Below are positions 56,738 through 64,000 of a stretch of 64,000 bases of DNA, one piece after another; within the stretch, counting starts at the first letter, position 1; the number at the start of each line of letters is the position of its first letter. Below the pieces are notes generated by a model. That model searched no databases. It was not told the origin of the DNA and saw only the letters and a program-made list of their open reading frames with translations. The stretch is from positions 1,828,501-1,892,500 of the forward strand of contig NZ_CP016538.2 of the NCBI RefSeq assembly GCF_001687625.2, in the 5' to 3' direction. Origin of the DNA: Planococcus maritimus (lineage in GTDB: Bacteria > Bacillota > Bacilli > Bacillales_A > Planococcaceae). The position numbers were made by a program, and so were the translations under genes.

Positions 56738-57154
56738 ATGATGAATTTTTACTTGACCCAATCCAAAAAATCTTATCAGTCAGCAGACAGAGATGCCGTA
56801 TCGATGCATTCGTACCTGGTTGTTGAAACTGTGACAAGATCCCTTGGACAGGAGTTTAAAAATCATAAGCTGGCATGGGAAACGGAAGACAGCTGGCTGC
56901 TTGCAGACGCCCCGGAAAAAATCACACGCATGCCGGATGGCTATCAACGTTTCGAAATTTCAGAGCCTGTGTTCGCTTCTTTACGCTTATTGGCGGAAAC
57001 TCAGCCCAAGGAACTTCATACCTTGACGCCTTTTTCTACAAATCGGACGTGTGAAACTTTTAACGAACAGCATCCGCAAGCGACAAAAGAATTTCACTTC
57101 AACGATGTTGCAAAAAGCCTCAAACAGATTGTCAAAGATATTATGACGGTCTAA
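56738..57154 (+). CDS. Hypothetical protein, no family recognised
   Basis: A 138-residue soluble protein with no membrane segment, signal or motif I know. Composition is ordinary, with one cysteine (in TNRTCETF). The start is ATG 56738, with GGGGG 8 bases upstream; an ATG at 56723 lies before that site. It has a good promoter, a 10-bp inverted repeat around it, and a strong terminator, so it is a regulated single-gene unit. No equivalent is expected here in B. subtilis. Confidence 0.75.
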   Translation: MMNFYLTQSKKSYQSADRDAVSMHSYLVVETVTRSLGQEFKNHKLAWETEDSWLLADAPEKITRMPDGYQRFEISEPVFASLRLLAETQPKELHTLTPFSTNRTCETFNEQHPQATKEFHFNDVAKSLKQIVKDIMTV

Positions 57155-57164
57155 ACTTGTCCAC

Positions 57165-57203
57165 AAAAAAGACGGAGAACCTTTTGGGTTCTCCGTCTTT
57201 TTT
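57165..57203. terminator. Bidirectional terminator
   Basis: GACGGAGAACC (57171-57181), loop TTTT, GGGTTCTCCGTC (57186-57197), with A6 and T6 flanks. It serves the convergent orphan gene and flotillin gene. Confidence 0.93.
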
Positions 57204-57212
57204 ATGTGGCTG

Positions 57213-58688
57213 TTATAGTTGTTCCGGGTCTTCTTTTGGCACATCGTCTACAGCTTGATTGCTCACTTGCGGGCTGAGCGGTTCAATGGCTTGCTGTTTT
57301 TTAGATGTGTAGGATTTTAGCATTTCGGCAATATCGATACCTGTCATTTCCTTCAATGGCTCCTGCATATCAACCATTGTCTGGGTAACGCTTCTGCCAA
57401 ACGATGGGACACCTTGGCCGTTGCCTGAATCGATAATTTTCACAGAGTCGATATTATTAAGCGGCTGTGCCACTTTTTCCGCAAATACCGGCAACATGTC
57501 AATCAGTTTTTCCGCAATGATGACGTCGCCATGCTCTTCCATAGCTTCCGCGAGCAATTTGCGGGATTCCGCTTCCGCTTTACCGCGTTCGCGGATGACT
57601 TCCGCTTCGGCAGCCCCTTCATCGCGTTTGATCTTCGCTTTTGCTTCCCCGTCGATGACAGAACGTCTCGCTTCCGCTTCAGCCGTTCGTGTCGTTTCGT
57701 AATAGCTCGCATCGGCTTTCGTTTTGCGCACTTTGCTTTCCTCTTCTTCGAGGCGCACGGCCCGTTCACGTTCCATGAACTGCATATTCAATTCTTCTTC
57801 TTGGATTTCCATCGCGAGTTTTGCCTTTTCCAGTTCATACGATTGCTCGGACTTGGCACGTGCGCGTTCGGTTTCTTCCTTGAAGGCCGCATCTTTCAAG
57901 TCTTTTGATTTACGGGATTCAGCAATGGAAATTTGGCGCTTGTACTCTTCTTCTTTCGCTTCCTGATCGGTTTGCGCACGGTGAATGCGGGTTTCCCGCT
58001 CTGTATTTGCCTCTGCGATTTCCGCTTGTTTGCGGACTTCAGCGATTCGCGGGCGACCCAGGTTCTCGAGGTAACCGTTGTCTTCATCGGCATCCCGAAG
58101 ATCCGTGAGCCCGAGTGAAGTAATTTTAAAGCCCATTAAGTCAAGTTGCTTTTGAGCAATTTCCTGAACATCTGTGTTGAATTTCTCTCGATCGCTATTG
58201 ATGTCCTCCACGGTCATCTTCGACAGGATGGCACGCAAATTACTGCCGAGCACCTCGATGATCTCACGTTCTATTTCATCTTGCTTTTTTCCGAGGAATT
58301 GCTCGGCATAATTAGCGATGCCGTTTAAGGTGTCTGCTACTTTGACCATCGCAACAGCATCAGCAACAATTGGCACCCCAGCGTTTGTGTAAACGCGCGG
58401 TGTCGACAGCTTTAACTGGAACGAGGTCAGATTGACAGGTGTCGAAGTCTGGAAGCGTCTTAGCAAATAACCGCCCCCGCGGATGATCTTCATGGAACGC
58501 CCTTCGTCATCGGTGAAAATATTTGTATCTTTCTTCGGATCTCCAAGTTTCGGCCCCGTAATGATTAAGGCTTCGTTCGATTTGGCGGTACGGTAGCGGA
58601 TCTTCATCCAGAAGAAATACCCAGCACCTGCAATAGCCGCCAAAATCAGTATGACAATCAATATTGAAATAATTCCAATCGACTCCAT
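57213..58688 (-). CDS. Flotillin-family protein (SPFH domain)
   Basis: A 491-residue membrane-associated scaffold of the flotillin/YqiK type. An N-terminal hydrophobic anchor (about 5-28) is followed by an SPFH/Band 7 domain (about 35-200), then a long charged coiled coil rich in Glu, Lys, Arg and Ala (about 205-400), and a C-terminal segment with the flotillin-like EKLIDMLPVFAEKVAQPLNNI. Flotillins organise membrane microdomains and affect fluidity. The usual NfeD-type partner gene is not next to it. Confidence 0.88.
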   Translation of the reverse strand: MESIGIISILIVILILAAIAGAGYFFWMKIRYRTAKSNEALIITGPKLGDPKKDTNIFTDDEGRSMKIIRGGGYLLRRFQTSTPVNLTSFQLKLSTPRVYTNAGVPIVADAVAMVKVADTLNGIANYAEQFLGKKQDEIEREIIEVLGSNLRAILSKMTVEDINSDREKFNTDVQEIAQKQLDLMGFKITSLGLTDLRDADEDNGYLENLGRPRIAEVRKQAEIAEANTERETRIHRAQTDQEAKEEEYKRQISIAESRKSKDLKDAAFKEETERARAKSEQSYELEKAKLAMEIQEEELNMQFMERERAVRLEEEESKVRKTKADASYYETTRTAEAEARRSVIDGEAKAKIKRDEGAAEAEVIRERGKAEAESRKLLAEAMEEHGDVIIAEKLIDMLPVFAEKVAQPLNNIDSVKIIDSGNGQGVPSFGRSVTQTMVDMQEPLKEMTGIDIAEMLKSYTSKKQQAIEPLSPQVSNQAVDDVPKEDPEQL

Positions 58689-58795
58689 CTTATCCCATCC
58701 TTTTCCCTAAATTGTATGTTCCCTTCTCTATTATATACGGATGGATCAGCCAGATGTTTCAAAAAAAGGGAAACTATATCCATTCAATTCACAAT

Positions 58796-58972
58796 TTAAT
58801 CTGCCATGACTTTAATTAATGAAAAAACGACTGATAATATCGTTAATACGAGCACGAAATAACCGAAATGAATAAGCGTCTTTGTGTGTGGGGCGACTGG
58901 CTTTTGTTCAATTGGTGATGGATTTGGCTCTAGTTCAAGTTCTGGGCTTGCGGGCACTTCTTCAGCTTTCAT
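58796..58972 (-). CDS. Small tail-anchored-like membrane protein
   Basis: A 58-residue ORF read from the gap upstream of flotillin. ATG 58972 (or the adjacent ATG 58975) follows AGGAGGAG. It has an acidic, proline-rich N-terminus (residues 2-28) and a single C-terminal helix (about 32-55), ending VMAD. No family recognised. It may be cotranscribed with the flotillin gene, 107 bases downstream. Confidence 0.65.
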   Translation of the reverse strand: MKAEEVPASPELELEPNPSPIEQKPVAPHTKTLIHFGYFVLVLTILSVVFSLIKVMAD

Positions 58973-59203
58973 CATCTACTCCTCCTGCAGTTAAATTTAA
59001 AGAAATATTCGCTGATGGTTCGTGATAGTTTATGGATCTTTATCTATTATATCAATTGTCGGTAAATGGAATATAAAAATTTATTGGTAAATATTAGCTT
59101 TACCAGTAAACAGCGACTGTCCTTTCTCGCATTTTTTGATAAGATAGAATAAATGGATATTTATTGGCAATGGATGACGTTCTGTGAGAGGAGAAGAAAG
59201 GCC
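58973..59203. other. Divergent regulatory region between two small genes
   Basis: 231 AT-rich bases between the 58-residue ORF (minus) and the interrupted small gene (plus). It contains the TTTATTGGTAAA / TTTACCAGTAAA inverted repeat. No coding sequence seen. Confidence 0.5.
59080..59110. repeat. Inverted repeat, operator-like
   Basis: TTTATTGGTAAA (59080-59091), 7-base spacer, TTTACCAGTAAA (59099-59110), 11 of 12 positions complementary. Each arm is itself roughly palindromic (TTTAC-CA-GTAAA). Confidence 0.55.
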
Positions 59204-59347
59204 ATGAAACTGATTGATGATTTGGCAGGGGCAATTTACGATGTCTTGAGTTTGATGTGATGGGGATTTAGTTATCTTGCTGCTGGGGCTATTCTCGTGG
59301 GTGCCCCAGTGTATCTCGTCTCTTTTTTGTTCGAATGGCTATATTGA
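59204..59347 (+). pseudogene. Small membrane-protein gene interrupted by in-frame TGA
   Basis: ATG 59204 follows AGGAG and AAAGG sites and reads 18 codons (MKLIDDLAGAIYDVLSLM) to TGA at 59258-59260. The same frame then continues 28 sense codons, starting WGFSYLAAGAILVGAPVYLV, to TGA 59345-59347, and a strong terminator follows. The second part is a clear membrane helix with no start codon of its own. It is read as a nonsense-mutated or wrongly sequenced 47-codon gene; a real 18-residue peptide is the alternative. Confidence 0.5.
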
Positions 59348-59353
59348 ATGACG

Positions 59354-59386
59354 AACCCCCTGTCACGAAATGTGACAGGGGGTTTT
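59354..59386. terminator. Strong terminator
   Basis: AACCCCCTGTCAC (59354-59366), loop of 5, GTGACAGGGGGTT (59372-59384), followed by T on the plus strand. It may serve both flanking genes. Confidence 0.85.
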
Positions 59387-59390
59387 GCCT

Positions 59391-59597
59391 TCAGTATTTT
59401 TTTCCTGATTCATGACGCTCCAGCAGTTCCGCAAAGGACATGTTTTTTTCGCGTTCTTTGCGTTCAAACTGTCGTTGCGCTTCTTTTTCCTCTTCAATTT
59501 TTTGCTGGTCTTTTATAAGCTCTTTTTTCGTGGATTGCAGTTTCGCTAGCTGGTCTTCTGAAAACAAGCCATTTTCATTGATTTTCTCTTTCGCCAT
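59391..59597 (-). CDS. Small charged helical protein (YqkK / DUF3886 type)
   Basis: A 68-residue hydrophilic protein, almost all Lys, Glu, Gln and Arg through residues 20-52, predicted as one long coiled helix, ending in FAELLERHESGKKY. It looks like the YqkK family, of unknown function. AAGGAGAG precedes ATG 59597. It lies 12 bases after the thiolase gene and may be cotranscribed with it. Confidence 0.7.
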   Translation of the reverse strand: MAKEKINENGLFSEDQLAKLQSTKKELIKDQQKIEEEKEAQRQFERKEREKNMSFAELLERHESGKKY

Positions 59598-59609
59598 TGC
59601 TATCTCTCC

Positions 59610-60793
59610 TTATGGCCGTTTGACAATTGTGGCAACACCTTGGCCACCGCCGATGCACAATGTCGCAAGGCCTGTCTTGGCATCGCGTTTCTTCATTTCA
59701 TGAAGCAGTGTCACGAAAATACGGGTTCCACTCGCGCCGATCGGATGCCCGATGGCAATAGCCCCGCCGTTGACATTAAGCTTATCATGATCAAATTTCA
59801 ATTCACGGTCGACCGCAATCGATTGTGCGGCAAATGCTTCGTTTGCTTCGATCAAATCGATCTCATCAAGCGTCATGCCGGCTTTTTTCAATGCATTTTT
59901 CACTGCCTGCACAGGGCCGATGCCCATGACAGCAGGATCGACACCCGCATTGCCGTTTGCAGAGATGACAGCAAGTGGCTCAATGCCAAGCTGCTCGGCC
60001 TTCTCTTTCGTCATGACGATTACGGCTGCCGCACCGTCATTGATGCCCGATGCGTTGCCAGCAGTAACTGAACCGTCTTTCTTGAATGCAGGACGCAACT
60101 TCGCAAGTTTTTCTTCAGTTGAAGAAGCCTTGACGTATTCATCCGTTTTAAAGATAACTGGATCGCCTTTGCGCTGTGGAATTTCCACTGGCACGATTTC
60201 CTCGTTAAAACGACCGCTCTCGATAGCCGCTGAAGCCCGGGCTTGTGAACGTGCCGCAAAGCGGTCTTGGTCTTCACGCGAAATGTCATAACGGTCGCAA
60301 AGGTTCTCAGCTGTCACGCCCATATGATAATCATTGAAAGCACACGTCAGACCGTCATGGACCATACTATCGACCACTTTCTGGTCGCCCATGCGGTAGC
60401 CATCTCTTGCACCTTCTAGTAAGTATGGCGCGCGGCTCATGTTTTCCATGCCGCCAGCTACGACGATTTCCGCATCTCCCGCAAAAATCGCTTGATACGC
60501 CAAGTGGATTGATTTCAACCCAGACCCGCATACTTTATTGATGGTCATCGCCGGCACCGTTTCCGGAAGGCCTGCTTGGATGGAAGCTTGACGCGCCGGA
60601 TTCTGGCCTAGTCCCGCTTGCAAGACATTGCCCATGATGACTTCCGATACTTGATCGCCCGCCACCCCTGCGCGCGATAAGGCTTCTTTAATAACGATGG
60701 CTCCGAGGTCAGTTGCCGGCACATCTTTTAGCGCCCCTGGAATGATCCAACTGCAGTTCTGACAGCGCTTGCAATTACAATTTCCTGTGACAT
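59610..60793 (-). pseudogene. Acetyl-CoA C-acetyltransferase with N-terminal frameshift
   Basis: Thiolase joining two acetyl-CoA, or cleaving acetoacetyl-CoA. From ATG 60793 (GGGGG 9 bases upstream) the frame reads [20 protein letters not shown], the normal thiolase start, then hits a stop. The remaining 370 or so residues ([19 protein letters not shown] onward) continue in another frame. The shift lies at the C4 run 60734-60737; one extra base restores a 394-residue enzyme. The catalytic residues are intact: Cys in [10 protein letters not shown], His in GHPIGASG, Cys in LCIGGGQG. Either a sequencing error in a homopolymer or a true disruption. Confidence 0.85.
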
Positions 60794-60818
60794 TTCTTAT
60801 GTCCCCCTTGTCTGCTTC

Positions 60819-60848
60819 TTGCTCTTTTATCCCCTCTATCGCTACAAT
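60819..60848 (+). promoter_or_regulatory. Possible promoter for the HMG-CoA lyase gene
   Basis: TTGCTC (60819-60824), 18-base spacer, TACAAT (60843-60848). The -35 is weak. Confidence 0.4.
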
Positions 60849-60867
60849 AAAGCTAAGGGGGGATAGT

Positions 60868-61767
60868 ATGTTTAGTTTACCAAAAACCGCTACAATTATC
60901 GAGGTCGGGCCGCGTGATGGCCTGCAAAATGAAGCTCGAATCGTCAATACCGAGGACAAACTTGACTTTATCAAAGCCTTACAGCAATCAGGTATTCAGG
61001 AAATGGAGCTGACCTCATTCGTATCACCAAAATGGGTGCCGCAAATGGCTGATGCACGGGATATCGTTGCCGGCGCGAAAAAGACCGGGCGGCAGTTTGT
61101 CTTGACGCCAAACGAACGAGGCATCAACTCCGCGATGGAAGCTGGTGCTGAGTCAATCGCTGTCTTTGTCGGCGTGTCCAATTCATTCAATAAAAAAAAC
61201 ATCAACAAGACGACAGACCAATCAATGGAAACTTTAAAACCATTGATTATAAAAGCGAAACAAGACGGCGTATTTGTCCGTGCCTGTATTTCAACGGCAT
61301 TTCACTGTCCGTTCGAAGGAAAAATCGACCCACAGAAGACAATCGATTTATGCCAACAATTCGTTGATTGGGGAGTCGATGAATTGAGCGTTGCCGATAC
61401 GATTGGCCTCGCGAACCCGCAGGAAAGCCATGAGTTGTTCAGCCGATTGAAAAAACAATTTCCAGATGTTTTGATCGCTGCGCATTTCCATGATACGAGA
61501 CGCATGGCACTTGCTAATGCATATGCTGCTTTGCTTGCTGGCATCGATCGCTTCGACTCCTCAGCAGGCGGTCTTGGCGGCTGCCCGTTTGCACCGGGTG
61601 CGACCGGTAATGTCGCAAGTGAAGATCTTATCCATATGTTCCATCGCATGGGTATCGATACGGGCGTCGATCTTGACGAGCTTTGTAAAGCGATTGCGCT
61701 AATCGAGCCCCATGTATCCAACGAGCTGCAAACGGGTATGTATACTTTGTATAAAAACAGAAAATGA
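60868..61767 (+). CDS. Hydroxymethylglutaryl-CoA lyase
   Basis: Cleaves HMG-CoA to acetoacetate and acetyl-CoA, last step of leucine breakdown. Of 299 residues, [10 protein letters not shown] supplies metal and substrate ligands, [17 protein letters not shown] the His pair, and [20 protein letters not shown] the catalytic Cys. The start is ATG 60868 after AAGGGGGG. It is divergent from the thiolase gene, which could use the acetoacetate after activation. Confidence 0.93.
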   Translation: MFSLPKTATIIEVGPRDGLQNEARIVNTEDKLDFIKALQQSGIQEMELTSFVSPKWVPQMADARDIVAGAKKTGRQFVLTPNERGINSAMEAGAESIAVFVGVSNSFNKKNINKTTDQSMETLKPLIIKAKQDGVFVRACISTAFHCPFEGKIDPQKTIDLCQQFVDWGVDELSVADTIGLANPQESHELFSRLKKQFPDVLIAAHFHDTRRMALANAYAALLAGIDRFDSSAGGLGGCPFAPGATGNVASEDLIHMFHRMGIDTGVDLDELCKAIALIEPHVSNELQTGMYTLYKNRK

Positions 61768-61779
61768 GGTATGTGGGCC

Positions 61780-62739
61780 ATGAAAAAACGATTCTTAGTG
61801 GCGACCGCCATTGTTTCTAGCACATTGACCGCTTCTTTTGCCGCATTGGGTTTTGCCACCAGCAACCGTCTGATGTATGTAAAGAATAAAGACGCAGCCT
61901 TGGTTTTGGAAAGGGAAACAAACGCCAAACGCTACGATGAAACTTGGTATGCCAAGGTAAAGAAAAGTGAACAATGGATTGAATCTGCCAATGGCTATCC
62001 GATCAAAGCGATTTTCCTGGAGCCACACACCACAAATCGTTACGTCATCATTTGCCATGGCGTCACGGAAAGCAAAATGAATTCGTTTAAATATGTCCGC
62101 ATGTTCGAACGCCTCGGGTTTAACTCGGTCGTCTATGACCACCGCCGGCACGGAGAATCCGGCGGCAAGACGACGAGCTTCGGCCATTACGAGAAGCTGG
62201 ATTTGCAAGCAGTCGTGAAAGCATTGAAAGTCCATGCCGGGCCTTCTTTGTTCTTTGGCATACACGGGGAATCGATGGGCGCCGCGACGACGCTTCTGTA
62301 TGCTGGAATGGAAGACTCAGCGGACTTTTATATTTCCGACTGCGCCTATTCCGATAGCAGCGAACAGATTTTACACGTCATGCGCACAACAACGCCGATT
62401 CGTACATCATTGGCTTTGCGCCTTGCGAATGTGTTCCTGAAACTGCGGGACGGCTATTCCATCACGACCGTGTCGCCCCGGGAAGTCGTGAAGAACATCA
62501 TGAAGCCTGTGCTATTCATTCACAGCCTACCAGATGAGTTCGTCTTGCCAGAAATGACGAAGGAATTATTCGAATTGAAACAAGGTCCCAAAGAGCTGAA
62601 ATTATTCGAACAGGGCGAACACGCTCAATCATTCAATAAAAATCCTGACGAATATGAAGGAATGGTTAGAGAGTTCTTGACGGCGCATGACCTGTTGGCA
62701 CCGAAACCTCTTGTAGGCGTTCCACAAATCCCCAGCTGA
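61780..62739 (+). CDS. Alpha/beta hydrolase with N-terminal membrane anchor
   Basis: A 319-residue hydrolase of the YqkD/FrsA-like group: hydrophobic N-terminal anchor or signal (about 5-27), oxyanion-side HGVTESK, nucleophile elbow GIHGESMGAATTLL with the catalytic Ser, acid in HSLPDEFV, His in EQGEHAQSF. The substrate is unknown. The start is ATG 61780 (GAGG 10 bases upstream); ATG 61771 is too close to that site. It is probably cotranscribed with the HMG-CoA lyase gene, 12 bases upstream. Confidence 0.87.
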   Translation: MKKRFLVATAIVSSTLTASFAALGFATSNRLMYVKNKDAALVLERETNAKRYDETWYAKVKKSEQWIESANGYPIKAIFLEPHTTNRYVIICHGVTESKMNSFKYVRMFERLGFNSVVYDHRRHGESGGKTTSFGHYEKLDLQAVVKALKVHAGPSLFFGIHGESMGAATTLLYAGMEDSADFYISDCAYSDSSEQILHVMRTTTPIRTSLALRLANVFLKLRDGYSITTVSPREVVKNIMKPVLFIHSLPDEFVLPEMTKELFELKQGPKELKLFEQGEHAQSFNKNPDEYEGMVREFLTAHDLLAPKPLVGVPQIPS

Positions 62740-62753
62740 CTTAAAGGCCAAAA

Positions 62754-62787
62754 AAGAACCACCGTTCATAAGCGAACGGTGGTTCTT
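62754..62787. terminator. Terminator after the alpha/beta hydrolase
   Basis: Perfect 14-bp stem (62754-62767 with 62774-62787), loop of 6, A6 before and TTCTT after. It is likely shared with the convergent yneF gene. Confidence 0.85.
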
Positions 62788-62827
62788 CTTGTATTCATCA
62801 CCTATGGGCGAATAATTGCATAAGCGT

Positions 62828-63061
62828 TTATTTTTTGCCCGGTTTTGTCGAGGCTTTGTTCATTTGAGCCATCATTTGGTTGATTTTCTTTTGAGATGGT
62901 TTTTGTCCCATTTGCATCATCATAATCCGCAGCATCTCTTCGTTGATCGGCGGGTTGTCTTGCAAATATTTCATCATGTATCGACGAGCGATAAAGAATC
63001 CAAGTGCAACACCTGCGAGTAAAGCCACAATAACGATAACAATCCAGATCCATGTATCCAT
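62828..63061 (-). CDS. UPF0154 membrane protein (YneF type)
   Basis: A 77-residue single-pass protein with an N-terminal helix (about 3-25) and a conserved tail [29 protein letters not shown]. Function unknown; the gene lies beside tkt in Bacilli, as here. GGAGGT lies 7 bases before ATG 63061. Confidence 0.9.
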   Translation of the reverse strand: MDTWIWIVIVIVALLAGVALGFFIARRYMMKYLQDNPPINEEMLRIMMMQMGQKPSQKKINQMMAQMNKASTKPGKK

Positions 63062-63108
63062 ACAAATTACCTCCTTCGTGTTGCCAATTAAATCATGCAC
63101 CAAAAAGG

Positions 63109-63137
63109 ATTATACTATAAATTTCAAGACGTGACCA
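63109..63137 (-). promoter_or_regulatory. Predicted SigA promoter for yneF
   Basis: TGGTCA (minus strand, 63132-63137), 17-base spacer, consensus TATAAT (63109-63114). Confidence 0.65.
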
Positions 63138-63283
63138 TATGAACGGCATGAAATTTACAGAGAAACAAAGACTATTCTTTATCCCATCATAAGTGGCGAC
63201 GGCATTGCCCATGCTGGGGACATTGCCAGCCCAATTGGCAAAAAACCAAATCCCTAACAAGAGTAGATGGAAATTCACACATA

Positions 63284-63316
63284 GAAAAGCCGACAGAAAA
63301 TAATTCTGTCGGCTTT
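63284..63316 (-). terminator. Terminator of tkt
   Basis: Perfect 13-bp stem (63286-63298 with 63304-63316), loop of 5; T4 then CTATG on the minus strand. Confidence 0.82.
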
Positions 63317-63367
63317 CACTCTTTCGTGACTAGCATTCAATGGTCATGAATCAAATCAAGCAAGTGA

Positions 63368-64000
63368 TTACCCGTTGATCAATTGTTTCACTTTGGATGC
63401 TACATTTTCAGGGGTGAAACCAAATTCTTCCATGATTTTCTCACCAGGAGCGCTTGCGCCAAAGTGATCGATTGCAAGAATATCGCCTTCAAATCCTGTA
63501 TAGCGGTCCCAACCGAATGATGAGCCCATTTCGATAGCAAGACGTTTTGTGATGTGTTTTGGCAAGACGGATTCTTTGTACGCCTTGTCTTGTTGTTCGA
63601 AGCGATCCCATGATGGCATCGATACAACAGACACCGAAATGCCTTGTTCTTTCAATTGCTTCTGCGCTTCTACTGCTAGGCTAACTTCGGATCCAGTCGC
63701 AAGAAGCAAGGCTTGTGCGTCATCTGCAGGAGATACAACGTAAGCACCTTTCTCAACGCCTTGTTCCGCTTTTTCACCTGTCGTTTCAAGGACCGGCAAG
63801 TTTTGGCGGGACAATACGAGCAAGGTCGGCTTGTCTTTAGATGTAAGCGCCAAACGCCATGCCGCTTTTGTTTCGTTCGCGTCAGCTGGGCGGATAATGC
63901 CCAAGTTTGGCATAGCGCGTAGTGAAGCAAGCTGTTCAATCGGTTCATGCGTCGGGCCATCTTCTCCAACTGCTACACTGTCATGTGTGAACACATAGGT
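63368..64000 (-). CDS. tkt: Transketolase, C-terminal part (cut by window edge)
   Basis: Thiamine-diphosphate enzyme of the pentose phosphate pathway. Only the last 210 residues are here. The pyrimidine-domain signature [25 protein letters not shown], with the catalytic His/Asp set, is at the window edge; the C-terminal domain follows, ending [11 protein letters not shown]. The gene continues beyond 64000; a GTG near the edge is internal, not a start. Confidence 0.95.
   Translation of the reverse strand, partial: TYVFTHDSVAVGEDGPTHEPIEQLASLRAMPNLGIIRPADANETKAAWRLALTSKDKPTLLVLSRQNLPVLETTGEKAEQGVEKGAYVVSPADDAQALLLATGSEVSLAVEAQKQLKEQGISVSVVSMPSWDRFEQQDKAYKESVLPKHITKRLAIEMGSSFGWDRYTGFEGDILAIDHFGASAPGEKIMEEFGFTPENVASKVKQLING

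Larger units (their letters stand above)
63062..63367. other. Intergenic region between tkt and yneF
   Basis: 306 bases holding the yneF promoter and the tkt terminator. A 61-codon frame at 63093-63278 lacks a ribosome binding site and is not called. I see nothing else. Confidence 0.6.

Noticed and set aside
60794-60974. N-terminal extension of the main thiolase frame
   Set aside because: It overlaps the HMG-CoA lyase start and does not look like thiolase; the true N-terminus is in the other frame.
63093-63278. 61-codon minus-strand frame between tkt and yneF
   Set aside because: No ribosome binding site at its GTG, and it overlaps the predicted yneF promoter.

Overview
The window reads as chromosomal core sequence of a low-to-mid GC Gram-positive bacterium close to Planococcus/Planomicrobium (Planococcaceae, Bacillota). 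The evidence is Bacillus-type gene families with strong AGGAGG ribosome binding sites, and gene order that follows one long Bacillus subtilis block (panC-birA-cca ... qcr ... aro ... ndk-hepT-menG-hepS-mtrB-folE-hup ... der-ypfD-cmk ... bdr-recS-fer ... res-sigX ... scp-lysA ... fur) almost without a break. I see no phage, insertion sequence, CRISPR array, rRNA or tRNA.

Layout. 1-5.3 kb (minus): pantothenate (panC, cut by the edge), BirA, CCA-adding enzyme, bacillithiol BshA, methylglyoxal synthase, DapB and a MazG-like hydrolase. 5.3-10.9 kb: YitT-type membrane protein (plus), a membrane zinc peptidase, YpjA, the menaquinol:cytochrome c reductase genes qcrABC, and YpiF/YpiB/YpiA. 12.2-17.3 kb: shikimate/tyrosine genes aroC-aroB-aroH-tyrA-aroA. 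17.5-21.9 kb: ndk, the heptaprenyl diphosphate synthase/menaquinone genes, TRAP, folE and HU. 22-29.2 kb: YphF/YphE, gpsA, der, fni, the S1 protein YpfD, plsC, cmk. 29.3-37.9 kb: prsW, asparaginase, Bdr, a phosphoesterase, a CBS protein, a LysM protein, recS-ypbB, divergent ferredoxin, and ribU behind an FMN riboswitch. 38.2-46.7 kb: rsiX-sigX, resE-resD, resC-resB-resA, rluB. 46.9-54.8 kb: scpB-scpA, a DUF309 protein, ribT, lysA, pdp-deoB, xerD, fur. 54.9-64 kb: nudF, aldo/keto reductase, an orphan protein, flotillin, several very small genes, a frameshifted thiolase, HMG-CoA lyase, an alpha/beta hydrolase, YneF and the transketolase 3' end.

Functional logic. Much of the block serves menaquinone-based respiration: shikimate pathway to chorismate, the heptaprenyl tail, MenG, Qcr complex, cytochrome c assembly by ResA/B/C and its ResD/ResE control. 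Bacillithiol synthesis (BshA) and recycling (Bdr) are both present.

The most informative large-scale feature is what is missing. Every place where B. subtilis carries sporulation or germination genes in this block (ypjB, spoIVA, sleB-ypeB, dacB-spmAB, dacF-spoIIA-sigF-spoVA) is cleanly closed up, and so are panB, bshB1, trpEDCFBA-hisC, cheR, the rib biosynthesis genes and punA. TRAP is kept although no trp operon is nearby. Other points worth checking: a terminator-ending leader before panC, a SigX-type autoregulatory promoter, a 34-residue gene coupled to lysA, a small membrane-protein gene with an in-frame TGA, a one-base frameshift in the thiolase, and an orphan gene whose promoter is flanked by a 10-bp inverted repeat.
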